Part shown: in pieces, positions 7,778 through 24,386 of the stretch
Position numbering within the stretch: position 1 is the stretch's first letter
Layout: each line of letters begins with the position of its first letter
From: Acidobacteriaceae bacterium
Lineage (GTDB): Bacteria; Acidobacteriota; Terriglobia; Terriglobales; Acidobacteriaceae
Direction of reading: 5' to 3'
DNA length: 52,894 nt
Assembly (NCBI GenBank): GCA_030041045.1
Contig: JASHOQ010000141.1
Span: forward strand, 1 to 52,894
Program-made: the position numbers and the translations under genes
The notes under the pieces: model-generated
What the model saw: the letters and a program-made list of their open reading frames with translations, nothing else
Told to the model about the DNA's origin: nothing
Databases searched by the model: none

Positions 7778-7807
7778 GAGTCCAGTTTCGCGCATGAGTC
7801 CAGTTTC
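7772..7807. repeat. 18-bp tandem duplication spanning a start codon
   Basis: GCGCATGAGTCCAGTTTC occurs twice head to tail (7772-7789 and 7790-7807). It duplicates the minus-strand ATG and keeps frame (6 codons), so the gene has two equivalent possible starts. Confidence 0.9.
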
Positions 7808-7834
7808 GGGAATGCAATTTACAAACGCAAGGAA

Positions 7835-7863
7835 ACTATAGTTGCACCCTGGCGTGCGACCAA
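7835..7863 (-). promoter_or_regulatory. Sigma70-type promoter for the 6923-7777 gene
   Basis: On the minus strand, TTGGTC (7863-7858), a 17-bp spacer and TATAGT (7840-7835). The -10 matches 5 of 6 consensus bases and the -35 keeps TTG. The predicted leader is about 50 nt. Confidence 0.5.
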
Positions 7864-7935
7864 GGAAACGTGACGTTCCTCACCGTGCCTGGATTGCCGC
7901 GTCCGAAGGCCGCGCGCCCGACTCCGCCGTGCGGC

Positions 7936-9501
7936 CTAGCGGAGCGTAATGCGAAGCCCCGACGCATGCGGCACCTGGACCCTGCACGTGCCGTGCTGAA
8001 GGCGAAGGCTCGCGGAGGAAGCAATATGCGCCTCGCGGCTGTCCAGCGCCGGGGCGTGCAGCGCTTCCGTCTCCGCGCGCTCCCTCCTGCCGCTCCCGAA
8101 GTCCAGCGTCAAGTCGAGATCCTTTTCGGCGTCCTTGTTGAGGACGACCACGGTCGCGCGCCCATCGGCCAGTTTGGCCGCGTACGCGCTCGCATTCACG
8201 CCCGCGGCCTGAAGCGGCGCCGTTAGATCAGCCTTCACCAGCGTGCCTCCGCTTAGCGCTCCCGCAAACTTCAGCCCGTAGGCCACCGGCTCCATGACGT
8301 ACTCCGCGCCGAACTGGGCGATCGGTGTGTAGAACGGATGCGGATGCGCGGCGATCTGCTCCGGCGTTGCGCCCTGCTCCTTGAGCAAATCGTCGCCGGG
8401 CAGAAACCCTCCCAACCCGCTGGCGATCGGCCCCATTGTGCCTCCATGCAGATTGATGCCCGTATAGCCGTTGCTCGCCAGCAGCAGCGCGTAGTCGGCC
8501 GCCCACAGCGCCGCGGCAAACACATCGGAAAGCCCGGGCTTGCCGCCGCGGAAACAGGTGTTGCCCTCGGTCATGCGCACGCGCACGCCCATCTTCGCCG
8601 CCGCTCCATTCGCCGTGTCGGCGGCGCTCTGCACCTTGCTCATCTCCGCCGGCGCCAGCAGGTTGGGAATGTTCACCGCAGGATTTGTCGCCGGGCCCCC
8701 GAAGTAGTGGTGGTGCGTCAGCGTGGTCACGCGCGGAGGATTGGCAATCGACCCCCACGCCGCGCCAATCTCCGTCAGCCATTCCATCCGGCCGGCCACA
8801 TCCGGCATCCCGAACCGCGCATCGGGCACTTTCCCCGTCACCGCCTGCGCCAGCGTGAGCCACTCGGCAAGATAGGTCTGCGCGTTCCATGTCTTCGGGT
8901 CGCGCAGATGCCGGCTGAACAGATCCACTTCGTTGCCGATCTGGAAGTACTGCAATCTGTCCCCGAGCGTCTTGGCTGCGAACTCGCCCTCTGCCGCGGC
9001 GCGCTCCGGCACATTGGTGCCCATGCCGATGCCGTAAATGCACGTCCAGCCCGTGGCCTTCAAAAAATCGGCCAGGTTGCGCACCGCCTCTGCCGTGACC
9101 GGGTAGAAATCCGCCTTCGGTTCGCCCGGCACCTCGCGCGTTTGCGGATGCGCGGGCTCGGGTGAGTCGGGCGTGGGCTTCCAGTATCCGAACTCGCTGG
9201 TGTTGCCGCCCAAGCGCAGCACGCCGTTCGCCGAAAGCGCCTTGAACTGCGCAATTAGCCCCCTGTTCGCCCCCGAAAAGAACTGCGGGTCGGTCAGTTG
9301 CCGCACCTCGTAGGAGAGCCCGACAAAATCGTCCGGCATCTGCGCGCCCGCGGCTTCAGGCGGAATCGTCAGCGTAGCCTGCGCGGCCGAAGTCGACGAG
9401 TTTGACGGGCTCGCTTGGCCCGCGCTTGCCACGCGCAGCCTCATCGCGGCAAGGGTGAGGGCGGCGGAAGACAGAAAGCGGCGGCGGGAGAGGGTTTTCA
9501 T
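7936..9501 (-). CDS. GH79-like glycoside hydrolase with Tat signal
   Basis: A 521-residue exported enzyme. The N terminus KTLSRRRFLSSAALTLAA is a twin-arginine signal. A TIM-barrel follows with the acid/base motif QIGNE (Glu191) and the nucleophile motif MTEGN (Glu312), the pair expected in clan GH-A and in GH79 beta-glucuronidases. A C-terminal beta-sandwich (ATVVVLNKDAEKDLDLTLDF) matches the GH79 accessory domain. The substrate is probably a glucuronic-acid-containing glycan, but specificity cannot be read from sequence. ATG 9501 has only a weak upstream purine stretch. The upstream exonuclease is on the same strand, but a 420-bp repeat-filled gap argues against an operon. Confidence 0.82.
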   Translation of the reverse strand: MKTLSRRRFLSSAALTLAAMRLRVASAGQASPSNSSTSAAQATLTIPPEAAGAQMPDDFVGLSYEVRQLTDPQFFSGANRGLIAQFKALSANGVLRLGGNTSEFGYWKPTPDSPEPAHPQTREVPGEPKADFYPVTAEAVRNLADFLKATGWTCIYGIGMGTNVPERAAAEGEFAAKTLGDRLQYFQIGNEVDLFSRHLRDPKTWNAQTYLAEWLTLAQAVTGKVPDARFGMPDVAGRMEWLTEIGAAWGSIANPPRVTTLTHHHYFGGPATNPAVNIPNLLAPAEMSKVQSAADTANGAAAKMGVRVRMTEGNTCFRGGKPGLSDVFAAALWAADYALLLASNGYTGINLHGGTMGPIASGLGGFLPGDDLLKEQGATPEQIAAHPHPFYTPIAQFGAEYVMEPVAYGLKFAGALSGGTLVKADLTAPLQAAGVNASAYAAKLADGRATVVVLNKDAEKDLDLTLDFGSGRRERAETEALHAPALDSREAHIASSASLRLQHGTCRVQVPHASGLRITLR

Positions 9502-9603
9502 CGAACTTCATACTAAACCCGGCGCGCGCGCATAGGCGCAAAGGTTTTGGGGCTCGCGGAGGAGGACTGTTCCTGCGCGGTGAAAGCGCCGCCTTCCTCG
9601 AGA

Positions 9604-9664
9604 CTGTCATCCTGAGCGGAGCAAGCCGCGGCCCGAGCGCGGCTTGCGCAGTCGAAGGATCTGC
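9604..9664. repeat. TGTCATCCTGAGCG...GTCGAAGGATCTGC palindromic repeat, copy 1
   Basis: TGTCATCCTGAGCG and AGTCGAAGGATCTGC flank a perfect 10-bp stem (GCAAGCCGCG with CGCGGCTTGC). A second copy lies at 24387-24453 with a different inner sequence. This boundary motif is widespread in bacterial genomes (recalled, not searched). Confidence 0.85.
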
Positions 9665-9764
9665 GGTTGCCCTTCAAACGAGACGCGAGCCACGCAAAGG
9701 TTCGAGCCTTCACCGCCTCAAAATCCACCGTGCAGTGGATAAGCGCCGGAGGCGCGCCGGAATC

Positions 9765-9907
9765 TAGCCCCGCGTTTGAACGTGGGGTACCGTTGACCAA
9801 CGACGCGCGCGTCCCGTAGGGACGATGCATTCTCGTTTCTGCGCAGTCCCTACGGGACTCCGGCCCCTGATTTTGCGCTTTTTTCCCCACGCTGAAGCGC
9901 GGGGCTA
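9765..9907. repeat. Nested palindromic repeat (REP/BIME-like)
   Basis: The outer inverted repeat is TAGCCCCGCGTTTGAACGTG at the left; the right end reads CCCCACGCTGAAGCGCGGGG and is its near-complement. The inner perfect 13-bp inverted repeat is GTCCCGTAGGGAC (9811-9823) and GTCCCTACGGGAC (9846-9858). It sits just past the 3' end of the exonuclease gene. With the copy at 9604 it fills the gap 9502-9929; I see no gene there. Confidence 0.8.
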
Positions 9908-9929
9908 ACGAAGTCGCCGCGGCGACCGC

Positions 9930-11291
9930 CTACGGCGCGGGGTGGTGAGGCTGGTTTGGGCTCGAGGCTTTCTGGGCCCCGGAAACGGGGCCCGTGGCGC
10001 CCACGTTTGTTGCTGGTTTCCCTTCCCGAGAAGCAGGCTGCCCGCCAGTTTTCAACTTTAACTTGGCCCTTTCGCTTCTCCTGAGAACGGCCGCCATTAG
10101 GCTTGACCCTGCCTCGGGGAATTTTTCTGCGAAATGGTTAACCGCTTCGACCAATTCGTCATACCGTTCCGACCTCCAAAGACAAAGAGTAAAGCGGTCC
10201 AGAATGCTGGCGTCTGCATATCTGCCATCGACATCGGCTTCGTAATCGTACATCTTCTTCATTGCGTCGCCGTAACGGCTCACGGCTAACGCAAGATTGG
10301 TCTCTTCCAGAGAACGAGTCTCCACGCAAAATGCTCGATTCGCATCTCGTTTTTCGTTGTATTGCACAGCCATTTGCCAATCGAGGGGATGATATTCCCA
10401 GCGCACCCTTTGGCCGATTTCCGATACTGCGGCTATGAATATCCGCAGAGCGCGCTCACAATCACCTAGGGCGCGATGCGTGCCATCTTCCGGCAGCCCC
10501 GCCCATCTCGCCAAGTCGGGCAGCCGATGGCTTCGAAGGTTAGGCCATGCCCGCCTCGACATCTGCAGCGCACAGGCGCACCGGTTCTTGATCTCGATCC
10601 CATGTTTGCCTCCTGTGATCCGGAGAAACCCCATGTCAAAAGGCGCATTATAGGTTACGAGGGGAAGATCGCCGATGAATTCGACAAATTCTCTGAGAGA
10701 TAGATCTGCCGGTCGGCCATCACGATCAACCATGCGCTGGGTGATCCCATTGATCCGCGAAATCTCCTCCGTGATTTCCCTTTGCGGAATCACCAAAGTC
10801 TGGAACGTCGCGTGTGTCCCCACACCGAGCGCCGCGCGAATCGCCCCGATCTCGATGATTTCATTCATCTGAGGCGATAGGCCCGTTGTCTCCAAGTCGA
10901 GAACCACGAACTTTTCAGGCAACCAGGCCGATAAGCTGGCGTCGAGAGGGATTCTAAGCTCCCCAGTAAGTCTCGGGCGACGTGCCTCTCTGACGACGCG
11001 AAGACAATCCATACGACGCTGACGTTCCTCGACAGCGGATTCGCGTACGTCGTCTAGTGGGTCCTCCAGGTTAGACCCGTCCCGCCTCGCCTGCTGCCCG
11101 GAGACTCGCCCACCCTCGCGGACAGCTTTGGCGTGGAACTGGAGCTGATAATCCTCCGTCGGGTCAACGCGAAGTCCAAGCGACGGTTGAGGGCCGGATT
11201 TCTCCTGGGACGGCTCGAACATTCGAGCGGCCAAGACTACGAGGCCAACTGCCCCAGCTAGGGCAACAATGAGAAGGAGCGCTACACTCAT
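9930..11291 (-). CDS. Membrane-anchored DEDDh 3'-5' exonuclease
   Basis: 453 residues. The N terminus is one transmembrane helix (VALLLIVALAGAVGLVVLAA, residues 3-22), followed by a charged linker. A DnaQ/RNase T-like exonuclease domain spans about 125-300: ExoI VVLDLETTGL (Asp132, Glu134), ExoII YNAPFDMGFL (Asp219), ExoIII HRALGDCERAL (His272, Asp277). All catalytic residues are present. The C-terminal third (about 300-430) is helical and could be TPR-like; the tail is Pro/Ser-rich. It is not the replicative epsilon subunit because of the anchor and C-terminal domain. Codon use is visibly A/T-richer than the neighbours and repeats flank its 3' end, suggesting acquisition. Role unknown; DNA repair or defence is speculation. 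Confidence 0.85.
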   Translation of the reverse strand: MSVALLLIVALAGAVGLVVLAARMFEPSQEKSGPQPSLGLRVDPTEDYQLQFHAKAVREGGRVSGQQARRDGSNLEDPLDDVRESAVEERQRRMDCLRVVREARRPRLTGELRIPLDASLSAWLPEKFVVLDLETTGLSPQMNEIIEIGAIRAALGVGTHATFQTLVIPQREITEEISRINGITQRMVDRDGRPADLSLREFVEFIGDLPLVTYNAPFDMGFLRITGGKHGIEIKNRCACALQMSRRAWPNLRSHRLPDLARWAGLPEDGTHRALGDCERALRIFIAAVSEIGQRVRWEYHPLDWQMAVQYNEKRDANRAFCVETRSLEETNLALAVSRYGDAMKKMYDYEADVDGRYADASILDRFTLCLWRSERYDELVEAVNHFAEKFPEAGSSLMAAVLRRSERAKLKLKTGGQPASREGKPATNVGATGPVSGAQKASSPNQPHHPAP

Positions 11292-11399
11292 TGTCCAAAT
11301 CCGAACACACTCTCAATTGTTCTTGGTAATCAGTTCGACACTATATCACCGAGACCAGATATTTGCCATCGCAGATGTTGCGCGCTAGCAACTAGATGT

Positions 11400-11428
11400 T
11401 TGCAATTCCTCTACCAATTCGCTAGAAT
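11400..11428 (+). promoter_or_regulatory. Sigma70-type promoter for rplA and long leader
   Basis: TTGCAA (11400-11405), a 17-bp spacer and TAGAAT (11423-11428) make one of the best-looking sigma70 promoters in the window. The predicted leader of about 118 nt holds a CCCGGAG/CTCCGGG hairpin and a GGTGGGAG stretch near the start. This could be a site for L1 autoregulation, but I cannot confirm the L1 fold. The promoter supplies rplA, which is cut off from rplK. Confidence 0.6.
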
Positions 11429-11553
11429 TCAAACAAGCGCCCGGAGCGCCTCTCCGGGCCGTCAATTGCACCACGGCCACTAAGCGTCGCCGCATCAGGG
11501 CTGGCGCTTCCGCCCAAGGCGGACTGGTAGTAGCGGTGGGAGACGAGGGAAGA

Positions 11554-12261
11554 ATGGCCAAGCAGGGCAAGAATATTGCCAAGGCGCGCGCTGCCGTTAC
11601 CAAAGCGGCGTATCCGCTGCCTGAGGCAGTCAGCCTCCTCAAGCAAGTCAAGTACGCCAAGTTCGACGAGACTGTCGATCTCACCCTTCGTCTCGGCGTC
11701 GACACGCGCCACGCCGATCAGATGGTCCGCGGCACCGTGGTCCTGCCGCACGGCCTGGGCAAGACCAAGACCGTCGCCGTCATCGCCACCGGCGACCGCC
11801 AGAAGGAAGCCAAGGACGCGGGAGCCGATTTTGTGGGCGGCGAAGAGATGGTCGAGAAGATTCAGAAGGAGAACTGGACCGAGTTCGACGCCCTCATCGC
11901 CACGCCGGACATGATGAAAGTCGTCGGCCGCCTGGGCAAGGTGCTCGGACCGAAAGGTCTGATGCCCAACCCCAAGACCGGCACCGTCACCCTGGACGTG
12001 GCCGCCGCCGTCAAAGAGATCAAGGCCGGCAAGGTGGAGTTTCGCGCCGACAAGACCAGCCTGGTGCACGTGCCCGTGGGCAAGCTCAGTTTCGAGCCGC
12101 AGAAGCTCATTGACAACGCGACCGTCGTGATTACCTCGATCGTCCGCGCCAAGCCCTCGGCGGCCAAGGGCAAGTACATCAAGAGCACCACACTGAGTTC
12201 GACCATGGGCCCCGGCATACCGCTGGATTCGTCCGTGGCCGATGCGGCCGGCAAGCATTGA
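11554..12261 (+). CDS. rplA: 50S ribosomal protein uL1
   Basis: A 235-residue L1-stalk protein; in many bacteria it also represses its own operon by binding the mRNA leader. Typical segments are [55 protein letters not shown], and [11 protein letters not shown] near the end. ATG 11554 (SD GAGG) is preferred to the GTG at 11536, which would add six residues. Normal length. Confidence 0.97.
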   Translation: MAKQGKNIAKARAAVTKAAYPLPEAVSLLKQVKYAKFDETVDLTLRLGVDTRHADQMVRGTVVLPHGLGKTKTVAVIATGDRQKEAKDAGADFVGGEEMVEKIQKENWTEFDALIATPDMMKVVGRLGKVLGPKGLMPNPKTGTVTLDVAAAVKEIKAGKVEFRADKTSLVHVPVGKLSFEPQKLIDNATVVITSIVRAKPSAAKGKYIKSTTLSSTMGPGIPLDSSVADAAGKH

Positions 12262-12264
12262 CGG

Positions 12265-12459
12265 CAGTGGTCAGTGAACAGTGGTCAGGGATCAGTTGAT
12301 GCACAGGGACAGCGATCACCTTGCCGTTCAGCGAGAGTCGGCAAAAGTTTGAGAATCACGCCCGAGTCGGGCAAGGAGCGGCGGCGAAGTTGGCAATTCG
12401 GTGAAGAGGCTGACGTCAGCACCATTCGCTGACCACTGACCACTGAACACTGACCCCTG
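12265..12459. repeat. Heptamer-unit inverted repeat (CTGACCA class), rplA-rplJ spacer
   Basis: The left arm (12265-12295) has units CAGTGGT and CAGTGAA. The right arm (12429-12459) has CTGACCA, CTGAACA and CTGACCC. The loop of about 133 nt may contain the L10 leader region expected before rplJ, but I could not identify a kink-turn with confidence. Confidence 0.85.
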
Positions 12460-12478
12460 CCGCAGCGGAGCGAAGGCA

Positions 12479-13015
12479 ATGGCAATTTCGAAAGCAAAAA
12501 AATCGGAAAAGGTGAAGCTGCTCGCGCATGAGCTCGAGACCTCCACCACCGCAATCGTCGGCACCTTCAGCAAACTCACCGTGGCCAAGGATTTTGAGCT
12601 GCGCAAGGTCATTCGCGAGGCCGGCGGCAAGTACCGCGTGGTCAAAAACAAGCTCGCCGGCATCGCCGGCAAGGGCACCAAGGTTGAAGCCGCGCTCAAG
12701 GGTCTCAAAGGCGTCAACTCGGTTGCCTTCACCGCCGGCGATCCCGTGGCTTTGGCCAAGGTCTTCGCCAAGTGGGCCGGCGACAACGCCGAGTTCCAGT
12801 TCAAGCTGGGCATCGTCGATGACAAGCTGCTCTCGGTCGACGAGGTCAAGTCTCTGGCCACCATGCCGGGCAAGGAAGAGATTTATTCCAAGCTCCTCTT
12901 CCTCATCAACGCCCCCGCGCAGCGGCTGGTCACCGTGCTCAACGCCACCGGCCGCGATCTGGCCGTGGTGCTGGGCCAGGGCGTGGAGAAGCAGAAGTTT
13001 GCAGGCGCTGCATAG
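12479..13015 (+). CDS. rplJ: 50S ribosomal protein uL10
   Basis: A 178-residue stalk base protein that anchors L7/L12 dimers. It begins MAISKAKKSEKVKLLAHELE and has the L10 segments VAKDFELRKVIREAGGKYRVVKNKL and LATMPGKEEIYSKLLFLINAPAQRLV, with the C-terminal helix that binds L12. ATG 12479 follows a purine-rich GCGAAGGCA. Normal length; followed by rplL as usual. Confidence 0.97.
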   Translation: MAISKAKKSEKVKLLAHELETSTTAIVGTFSKLTVAKDFELRKVIREAGGKYRVVKNKLAGIAGKGTKVEAALKGLKGVNSVAFTAGDPVALAKVFAKWAGDNAEFQFKLGIVDDKLLSVDEVKSLATMPGKEEIYSKLLFLINAPAQRLVTVLNATGRDLAVVLGQGVEKQKFAGAA

Positions 13016-13028
13016 CGGCGCACAAGTT

Positions 13029-13100
13029 GTCAGTTCTCAGTCGTCAGCAAGGCAGATCAAGTCAGCACACAAAAACTGATCACTGATCACTGACCACTGA
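13029..13100. repeat. Heptamer-unit inverted repeat, rplJ-rplL spacer
   Basis: A shorter member with left units CAGTTCT and CAGTCGT (13029-13047) and right units CTGATCA and CTGACCA (13076-13100), and a loop of about 28 nt. Same 7-nt period as the other elements. The remaining spacer to rplL (13101-13221) shows no gene. Confidence 0.8.
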
Positions 13101-13221
13101 AAGGGTTTTGGCCGGCAAACATTCGGAAAGGGCGCATGTCTGGCGCATCGGAAACTTTCTGAAGGGTTCTAGGCCGGCCGGGGTAAGACGAAGTCAAATC
13201 GGATTTGGATGGGAGAAGAAC

Positions 13222-13605
13222 ATGGCGGATATCGCGCAGTTGGAAGAGCAAATTGTCTCGCTGAGCCTGCTGGAAGCGGCGGCTCTGGTCAAAAAGCTGG
13301 AAGAGCGCCTCGGGGTCTCGGCCGCAGCCGCGGCTCCGGTCGTGGTTGCCGGCGGCGGTGCGGCAGCGGGCGCGGCAGCTCCGGCGGCCGAGGAGAAGAC
13401 CGAGTTTCAGGTCATCCTGAAGGACGCAGGCGCTAACAAGATCAACACCATCAAGGCGGTACGGGAAGTCACCTCGCTCGGTCTCAAGGAAGCCAAGGAC
13501 CTGGTCGACGGCGCTCCCAAGCCCATCAAGGAGAACGCGACCAAGGAAGAGGCTGAGGCCATCAAGAAGAAGTTTGAGGGCGTGGCCACCATCGAGGTCA
13601 AGTAG
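13222..13605 (+). CDS. rplL: 50S ribosomal protein bL12 (L7/L12)
   Basis: The 127-residue stalk protein that recruits translational GTPases. The N-terminal dimerisation domain ([20 protein letters not shown]) is followed by an Ala/Gly-rich hinge (about residues 35-58). The C-terminal domain has [20 protein letters not shown] and [23 protein letters not shown] 13222 with GGGAG upstream is clearly the start; an in-frame ATG 114 nt upstream would add unrelated residues. Confidence 0.98.
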   Translation: MADIAQLEEQIVSLSLLEAAALVKKLEERLGVSAAAAAPVVVAGGGAAAGAAAPAAEEKTEFQVILKDAGANKINTIKAVREVTSLGLKEAKDLVDGAPKPIKENATKEEAEAIKKKFEGVATIEVK

Positions 13606-13936
13606 GCATCACACGCGCTTGCAAGTACCGCCCGGACGCGCTACGATAAAGGTTGCGCGTTTTTCCGGCTGCTTTTGGGCGTCCCGCCGTAAGTGATCCG
13701 GAAAGGACTGGCGCGCGCATTTCACTGGAAGGTGGTACGCAAGCGCCCGTGAGCCGGGGTTCCGGCGGCGGGCAACCGCAGGCGTTAAGTTCTTCATTGT
13801 CAATGGATTGTCTGAAGGTCAGGCAGGCGCTCCATTGACGCGCGTAGTGTGGCTGGCTCTTGAAGCGGCGAAGCGAACTTGGGATCGGCGAGAACAACGA
13901 CACAGAATTTGGATGGGGGCACAGGCCGTTGGCCGC

Positions 13937-13968
13937 GCCCGTGAGGCATTGCGTCCTTACGGGCTTTT
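13937..13968 (+). terminator. Intrinsic terminator/attenuator in the rplL-rpoB spacer
   Basis: The stem GCCCGTGAGG/CCTTACGGGC (10 bp with one G-U) has the loop CATTGCGT and is followed by TTTT. Partial termination between rplL and rpoB is a known way to set ribosomal protein and polymerase levels separately, and this hairpin fits that role. Confidence 0.75.
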
Positions 13969-14380
13969 CGTGTCCAACCGGGATTTGAGAGAGCGATTTT
14001 TCACCCCGTCTCCTCTGGTGCGCACAGTCTCCCTTTGCGGTTTTTCCCCTTGTCCGAGACCAAACCGCGCTGCTCGCCACTTACGAACGTGCGCAGTCTA
14101 GCCCATTCGGCCTGCGCGCCGCAATGCCCGCAAAGCGGAATTCACATGGTTTTCGCGATACCCGCCTGACCCGGAAATACCCGCCCTTCTTCAAGCGCGC
14201 TCCGCGCACGTTGCGCGCCACGCGGGCGGCCGGAATCGGATGGGACCTGGATTTGAGGGTCCGCCTGTCTGGTACTTCGAATTCTTACCGTATTTCGCCG
14301 GCGCTGCCGAGACTCGGGCGCCGGCCCGGCGCTCCCCGAACTTTCCCGGACGCCGTAGCGCACGAGGCTCAGGAGTGATC
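13969..14380 (+). other. Long spacer before rpoB without a supported gene
   Basis: The rplL-rpoB interval is 775 bp. Beyond the terminator I find no convincing small gene, and the short frames present look random. An rpoB promoter is expected here, but no strong -35/-10 pair stands out. Only AGGAG, 5 nt before ATG 14381, is clear. Confidence 0.5.
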
Positions 14381-18859
<4,479 letters not shown>

Positions 18860-18863
18860 AAAG

Positions 18864-19058
18864 CAGCCTCTAGCTGCTGGCTTCTAGCCTCTAGTTTGTT
18901 CGGGGCGAAACCGCAGCTCAGGCAAGGCAAAGTTTGCGAAATCTGCGGGCAATACCTCGCACGCGCATATTTCGCCGGAGAAATGAACCGCTTCCCCAAC
19001 CTGGGAAGCCAATTGCTAGAAGCTAGTATCTAGCGGCTAGCAGCTAGAAACTGGAGGG
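18864..19058. repeat. Heptamer-unit inverted repeat (CTAGAAG class), rpoB-rpoC spacer
   Basis: The left arm (18865-18897) has CCTCTAG, CTGCTGG and CTTCTAG. The right arm (19014-19056) has CTAGAAG, CTAGTAT, CTAGCGG and CTAGCAG. Same class as the nusG-rplK element. The last unit, CTGGAGG, supplies the GGAGGG ribosome-binding site of rpoC. Confidence 0.85.
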
Positions 19059-19063
19059 TCGCC

Positions 19064-23254
<4,191 letters not shown>

Positions 23255-23307
23255 GACTTGCCGTCCAGGCGCACGCAAGCGCATCTTCCAACCCATCTTG
23301 CAACGTT

Positions 23308-23338
23308 AAAGGCCCGGAGCATTCCGGGCCTTTCTTTT
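23308..23338 (+). terminator. Intrinsic terminator after rpoC
   Basis: AAAGGCCCGGA, a 4-nt loop, TCCGGGCCTTT, then CTTTT: an 11-bp perfect stem with a T-rich tail, 53 nt after the rpoC stop. It closes the tuf-rpoC cluster. Confidence 0.92.
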
Positions 23339-23421
23339 GCTTCTCATCCGTAGTAGCATTCTGGAACCCCCCTAAAGCAAACTGGCTGCATTCCAAGACA
23401 GAGATCGAGAGGAAGATCGCC

Positions 23422-24060
23422 TTGACGTCCTCGTTCGTTGTTCTGGGTCTGTCTTTGCTCGCCATTTCCCCCGTCGTCTCCTTTGCGCAGCTGGAAAGAA
23501 ACCAGCTGGCCGCCTTCACGGTGGCCGATTTCACCCGGCCTTCCCCCGGACAATTCGTTTCCGGTTGGAATGCGGGAACCAAGATCACTCAAACCTCGCG
23601 TGCCGGCGTGGGTCAATCTCTGGAGTACCGCTATGCGCTCCTGGCAAATTCGAGCGTGGGCTTGCTCTATTCCCGGACGCCGACCGATTCCAAGCTCATT
23701 GTCCCCAGCAGCTCGCCGGATATCTGGCCCATCACCCGCAACGAATTCGATCTCCTCTTTACCCACAGGACGAAACCGCTGGAGCACGGCATCTTTTCGC
23801 CCTATGGCTCGGCGGGCGCGGGAGCCATTGTGCTCGATGGCGGAAAAAGCGAATCCGGCCTCGACGGCCAATTTGCATGGGTTGCAGGCGGCGGCGCAGA
23901 TTTCAGGATCTCCCGCCGCATCAGCCTGCGGATCGGCTTGACCGCCGACATCCTCAGGGCTTCCACTTACAGCGATCCAACCTACAGGAGTTCGTGGACC
24001 GTGATGGCCGAGCCGAAGATCGGCTTTGTTCTGCCCATCACCTGGCCGGAAAGGCTCTAG
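23422..24060 (+). CDS. Outer-membrane beta-barrel-like exported protein
   Basis: 212 residues, starting at TTG with GAGAGGAAG upstream. The signal peptide is TSSFVVLGLSLLAISPVVSFAQ. The rest alternates short amphipathic strands (SLEYRYALLANSSVGLLYSR, GIFSPYGSAGAGAIVLDGG, QFAWVAGGGADFRISRRISL) and ends with a beta-strand, EPKIGFVLPITWPERL. This is the pattern of small 8-stranded OmpA/OmpW-like barrels, though no family motif is decisive. It stands alone after the rpoC terminator. Its stop is followed after 1 nt by a modular repeat element. Confidence 0.75.
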   Translation: MTSSFVVLGLSLLAISPVVSFAQLERNQLAAFTVADFTRPSPGQFVSGWNAGTKITQTSRAGVGQSLEYRYALLANSSVGLLYSRTPTDSKLIVPSSSPDIWPITRNEFDLLFTHRTKPLEHGIFSPYGSAGAGAIVLDGGKSESGLDGQFAWVAGGGADFRISRRISLRIGLTADILRASTYSDPTYRSSWTVMAEPKIGFVLPITWPERL

Positions 24061-24061
24061 A

Positions 24062-24348
24062 GATGGTTGCATCAATGGGTTTGTAAAAGGGCACGGCTTG
24101 TCGGGGTCCCCATCGAGCGATTTGTGCTCGATGGGGTGATTTGAGCCGGGCCGCAAAGGCCGCATAAACATTGGGGCTTTACAGCGGCTTCACAGTTGCT
24201 GTATCCCGAAGCCGCAGATGCTAAGTGGCTTTTTCACCAAGAAAAAGCCACCTTCCGCAACTGTGAAATATGGCTACATGTACTGTGGAACCGCTCTAGC
24301 CCCTGAGGGAAGTCACCTCATGGCCTTAATCCATTTATGCAACCAGCT
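24062..24348 (+). repeat. Modular terminally inverted repeat element, copy 1 (full, two plug-in hairpins)
   Basis: The ends are GGTTGCATCAATGGGTTTG and a near-complement CCATTTATGCAACC. Shared internal scaffold words are TTGTAAAAGGGCACG, GCCGCAAAGGCCGCATAAAC, TTGGGGCTTTA and TAGCCCCTGAGG. Loop 1 holds a perfect 11-bp hairpin (CCCCATCGAGC/GCTCGATGGGG). Loop 2, between GGGGCTTTA and TAGCCCC, holds a module of about 110 nt, inverted around GCAACTGTGA and containing TATCCCGAAG. It starts 1 nt after the preceding stop. The GGDEF gene downstream is convergent. Confidence 0.8.
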
Positions 24349-24386
24349 CTAGTATCCTGTCCCTGAAGTTCACAACATAAATTCCG

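Noticed and set aside
14124..14378. 84-codon frame in the rplL-rpoB spacer
   Set aside because: Arg/Pro-rich random composition, no ribosome site, overlaps the rpoB start region.
18900..19035. Peptide-like stretch GKVCEICGQYLARAYFAGE in the rpoB-rpoC spacer
   Set aside because: There is no start codon in frame and the ends run into the heptamer arms; probably chance or a very old remnant. Not strong enough to annotate.
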